From Montifringilla adamsi (lineage: Eukaryota > Chordata > Aves > Passeriformes > Passeridae): a stretch of 64,000 nt of DNA. The notes under the pieces are model-generated. The model was given only the letters and a program-made list of their open reading frames with translations, was not told the DNA's origin and did no database searches. The DNA lies in contig JAGGNK010008448.1 in assembly GCA_017590115.1 (NCBI GenBank), positions 496,001 to 560,000 on the forward strand, read 5' to 3'. The position numbers and the translations under genes are program-made. Position 1 is the first letter of the stretch. Each line of letters opens with the position of its first letter. This document shows positions 61,247 to 64,000 of this stretch, one piece after another.

Positions 61247-61252
61247 TTTATT
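61247..61252 (-). terminator. LRRC18: Candidate LRRC18 polyadenylation signal (AATAAA)
   Basis: The plus strand reads TTTATT, so AATAAA lies on the minus strand about 52 bp past the LRRC18 stop codon. It is the first canonical hexamer after the stop. Confidence 0.6.
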
Positions 61253-61303
61253 GGCTTGGGCTGGACTTCATGCAACATGGTCTATAGCGTGCCTTGGTAT
61301 ATT

Positions 61304-62086
61304 TCAAGGATTGTCATCTTTCATTCTCCATTCTTCTTGGTTATCTATTGCAGTGGAATTGGGTGTAGTGAGTGAAGGGAAACTTGGCTTATCTGAGGGG
61401 CCGGGTGTCATGTCCTCTAACTTGTGCAGCTCGTCCCTCTCACCCTGACACGTCTGCAGACAGGAATTGCACAGGTCTTTCTTTTCTACTAAATAAAGCG
61501 ATTCTATGCGTTTAATGGTGTCAATTGGCTCTTCTTCCTTTGCAAATTCTGGTAAAGGGTTTCTTTTTACATTCAGTCTCTCAAGCTTGGGGAGCTTTTT
61601 CACACTCTTTGGAATGATGGTCAAGGAGTTGTCAAAGAGACCTAGCTCAATAAGTTCCTTCAGGGATCCAAGAGTGGTGGGAATAGTCTCAAGACAGTTT
61701 AAGCCAAGGTTGAGAGTACGCAGGTTCCTGAGAAGGGTCAACTCTTCTGGCAGACCTTTTGTGGTCAACTTGTTGTTGCATAAATTCAGGTAAGTAAGGT
61801 TGCGAAGTGTGCCTATTGCTGCGGGCAGCTCATCAATCTGATTACTATGCAGGTCCAGCCACATCAGATTCTGGAACTTCTCAATGATGTTTGGAATCTT
61901 TCTTAACATGTTTCTGCTCAGATCAATTTCCTCCACATCAGCCAGCTCCAGAAGGCACTTGGGGAAGACGGCAATGCCCATTTTGCTTAACTCAAGACGG
62001 CGCCTTCCATTAAAAAGTACCCGGAGTGAATTTTTGGCCACTTTCAAGGTGATCCTTTTCCCTTGTGGACCTTTTGCCTTGGGCAT
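61304..62086 (-). CDS. LRRC18: Leucine-rich repeat-containing protein 18
   Basis: An intact single-exon coding sequence of 260 residues, close to the 261 of human LRRC18. It starts MPKAKGPQGKRITLKVAKNS. After a basic N-terminus come about six leucine-rich repeats (residues about 50-190), for example EEIDLSRNMLRKIP, MWLDLHSNQIDELP, TYLNLCNNKLT, RTLNLGLNCLETIP and ERLNVKRNPLP. A conserved C-terminal segment has paired cysteines (DLCNSCLQTCQ). The mammalian gene is expressed mainly in testis and linked to spermatogenesis; the molecular role is not settled. The start is set at 62086 because it matches the mammalian N-terminus and a good splice acceptor lies 28 bp upstream. An in-frame ATG at 62161 would add 25 unrelated residues. 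The gene is antisense within a WDFY4 intron. Confidence 0.95.
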   Translation of the reverse strand: MPKAKGPQGKRITLKVAKNSLRVLFNGRRRLELSKMGIAVFPKCLLELADVEEIDLSRNMLRKIPNIIEKFQNLMWLDLHSNQIDELPAAIGTLRNLTYLNLCNNKLTTKGLPEELTLLRNLRTLNLGLNCLETIPTTLGSLKELIELGLFDNSLTIIPKSVKKLPKLERLNVKRNPLPEFAKEEEPIDTIKRIESLYLVEKKDLCNSCLQTCQGERDELHKLEDMTPGPSDKPSFPSLTTPNSTAIDNQEEWRMKDDNP

Positions 62087-62114
62087 CTCTCTGCTGACAG
62101 ACAGACACACCAGA
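62087..62114 (-). other. LRRC18: LRRC18 5' untranslated end of coding exon, with predicted splice acceptor
   Basis: On the minus strand, CATTTTATCCACAG ends at 62115, a good pyrimidine tract and acceptor, followed by 28 nt before the ATG. This implies an upstream noncoding exon, which I could not locate. Confidence 0.65.
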
Positions 62115-64000
62115 CCCTGTGGATAAAATGTGAGAACTCCAGTAAAGTCTTTGAAAGCCATGGCTGTTAATCACACAGTTATATGTTAATATTACTGCTA
62201 GACTTTTCTGAAGTTTGTTTCCTTTGAGATCAGAACTTTTCAACTGAAAATCTGCAACTCTGAAAATTTTTCCTCAAAGTATTTTCAGTAGGTGAAATTC
62301 TAATAATTTACAATATTATTTCATTGCAATGTAACATCTATATTACATTAGAGGGTGAAATTACAAGTGGGACACATTTGCTGTATTTCATTCCTAAATA
62401 CTGATTTGAGCTCAGGGTATCAGGAAACTGAATGAAATATGTTATTATCCATCAGCCACTTGAGGACTGGAGAAAAATATATTGTGGATCTCAATACAGT
62501 CCCTAGAAACTGCATTAAAAGAAGCTATTCAAATTTGTCTCATTCTACCAGATCAACAGTTGCCATCTTTACAGGCCTGGCATTTGCTAACAGGTTGATT
62601 AAATTTCTTGTGTAATGGACTTGAGATTTGGGCTCTGGATGTTATTGAAAGATTAAAAGCTTAAAGGAAATTATTAAGAATTTTGTTTTGACCAGGACTC
62701 AGGAACATGGTGAGCTCCCAGACTTGCCAGAATGACTGGCAATTCATACCTCACCTACAGGGCAAACTGCAGCAGGGACTGATGTCAGCGCTGCTGAATG
62801 CCATGTTAAACCAGGCCTTGCTAAGTGTCCTCCTCTGGATACTCTACTCTTGTTATTTTGTTCATGCTGTGGGATAGAGGGTCTCCCACTGCAAAGGTGC
62901 CCTGCCCTCAGAAAAATTGCATATAGGTGTAGTAGACTTTTGACTCATACTGATTCTCAGCATGTGGTACATGCTTCCTGGAATGAGGCCTCTAAGAGTA
63001 TGGCCCACTTAGTCTCAGGTTTGGTGAACTCTTTGTAATCAAAGGTTATCAAATACAGCTGCTAATTACGGCTAGTGGCAAAGGAAATAGGCTGATTCCC
63101 TGGAAATGGATGACAATGTCCTTCCCAGTAAGAGTTTAGAGAGGAGCACAGGTTACAGCTGAGTAATCTCAGGTCTGGGTGTTCTGGCATTTAATTTAAT
63201 TTTAATTTTGACATTTAATTTTGAAGAGTCAAATTGCAGCTTTGATGAATGATTGTTTAGGACAAAATATAGATTTGTCGACAATACATGTCCCTATTAG
63301 AAAGACTTCACTACAAACCCTTCAGGCTTTTTGGCTACTCATTAATCATGTGTGAATACATGAAGAGGAAGCTCAAGCTACAACTAAGGCATTTCAGCTT
63401 CTTTTCAATTACATGCCATAGCCCAAAATAATGCAAAAGCATTAACCCAGCTACCACCCACCCTCCCAAGAGCTCTGTAATGAGGCAGATGCTTCAGAAA
63501 ATACTGGAAGCAGTGCAGTGGATTCAGTCTTGCCCTGAGGGTGAGTTCCAAAATAGGTTTTTTGTTTGTTTTATATGAAAACATTTAAACACAGTTAAAT
63601 GTTTCTGTGTGTCACTCCCATGTTTCTGTCTCTCATGAGTACTTACAGAACCATATTACCAAGAACGGCATTACCAGTGCTTTTCTATCTATATGTTGAC
63701 TGGTAACTGAAGCAAAGTACTCTACAGTGTGAACAAGTATTCTTTCCACCTTTGTTGATGTTAGCGTAAATAATTTCCCCAAGAGCTAGTAGAAATTTCT
63801 GGACATCAAAAGAGCAGGATTTTCTAATCACGGCTCTCTCATTTTAAGGATTTTATGCAATATTCTTGTTGGCAATTCTGTGAAGGTAAAGTTGAGCAGT
63901 ATGGGGAACGCCAGGGCCCTGCTGTTGATACAGGACACTCTGAATCCTTTCTGGTGCACAGAAGTGGGTTGACTACCACGCTTCAGGAAAAGATCTATAG

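Larger units (their letters stand above)
58533..64000 (+). other. WDFY4: WDFY4 intron 35 (at least 5.5 kb), host of LRRC18
   Basis: Opens with GTAAAA and runs off the window. I searched for the start of BEACH (a QRWERGEISNFQYL type motif) and did not find it. LRRC18 lies inside on the opposite strand. Stretches 58533-61246 and 62115-64000 hold no other gene I can support; the short open frames at 59329-59511 and 60478-60672 lack homology. The untranslated first exon of LRRC18 may lie in or beyond 62115-64000. Confidence 0.72.

Noticed and set aside
61506..62126. Plus-strand open frames over the LRRC18 locus
   Set aside because: They are antisense shadows of the LRRC18 coding exon.
1..64000. 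Search for tRNA or rRNA genes, CRISPR-like arrays, intact transposases, operons or other exotic systems
   Set aside because: None seen. The window is explained by two vertebrate genes, introns and degraded retroelements. Very diverged small noncoding RNAs cannot be ruled out by eye; a covariance-model search would settle it.

Overview
The window is vertebrate nuclear DNA, almost certainly from a bird. Coding sequence comes in short exons (63-611 bp) bounded by GT-AG introns. The interspersed repeats are 5'-truncated CR1 LINE pieces ending in ATTCTATGAT-type tails, plus one solo ERVL-like LTR with a 5-bp target duplication. There are no operons, tRNA or rRNA genes, CRISPR arrays or bacterial features.

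One very large gene fills the plus strand: WDFY4 (WDFY family member 4, a BEACH-domain protein). I could place 35 consecutive internal exons from 1352 to 58532. They join in one continuous open frame of 5654 nt (about 1885 residues), and the splice phase agrees at all 34 junctions. Both ends lie outside the window: the N-terminal exons upstream, the BEACH and WD40 exons downstream. Layout along the protein: helical armadillo-type region (exons 1-4, 1352-11874); concanavalin A/laminin-G-like domain (exons 5-9, 12809-18641); a long helical region (exons 10-28, 20556-35540); a linker (exons 29-31, 46054-49203); and the PH-like part of the PH-BEACH module (exons 32-35, 53288-58532). Exons are numbered within the window only. 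Assignments rest on my recall of the paralogue WDFY3/ALFY and of human WDFY4, not on a database search.

The second gene, LRRC18, lies on the minus strand inside the last visible WDFY4 intron (61304-62086). It is a single coding exon for a 260-residue leucine-rich-repeat protein, with a probable splice acceptor just upstream of its ATG and a nearby AATAAA. The same nested antisense arrangement is known in mammals.

The rest is intron. The largest intron (35541-46053, 10.5 kb) holds two short CR1 tails and an AT-rich stretch with clustered TAATTA motifs. Other introns hold two larger CR1 pieces (about 4421-4700 minus and 24908-25258 plus), the solo LTR (17685-18287, flanked by ATTGT) and homopolymer tracts. 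I found no clear evidence of an undescribed biological system. The observations most worth checking are the solo LTR 122 bp upstream of a WDFY4 exon, three introns with weak donor sites, a possible in-frame alternative donor, a tandem acceptor, and the LRRC18 start choice.
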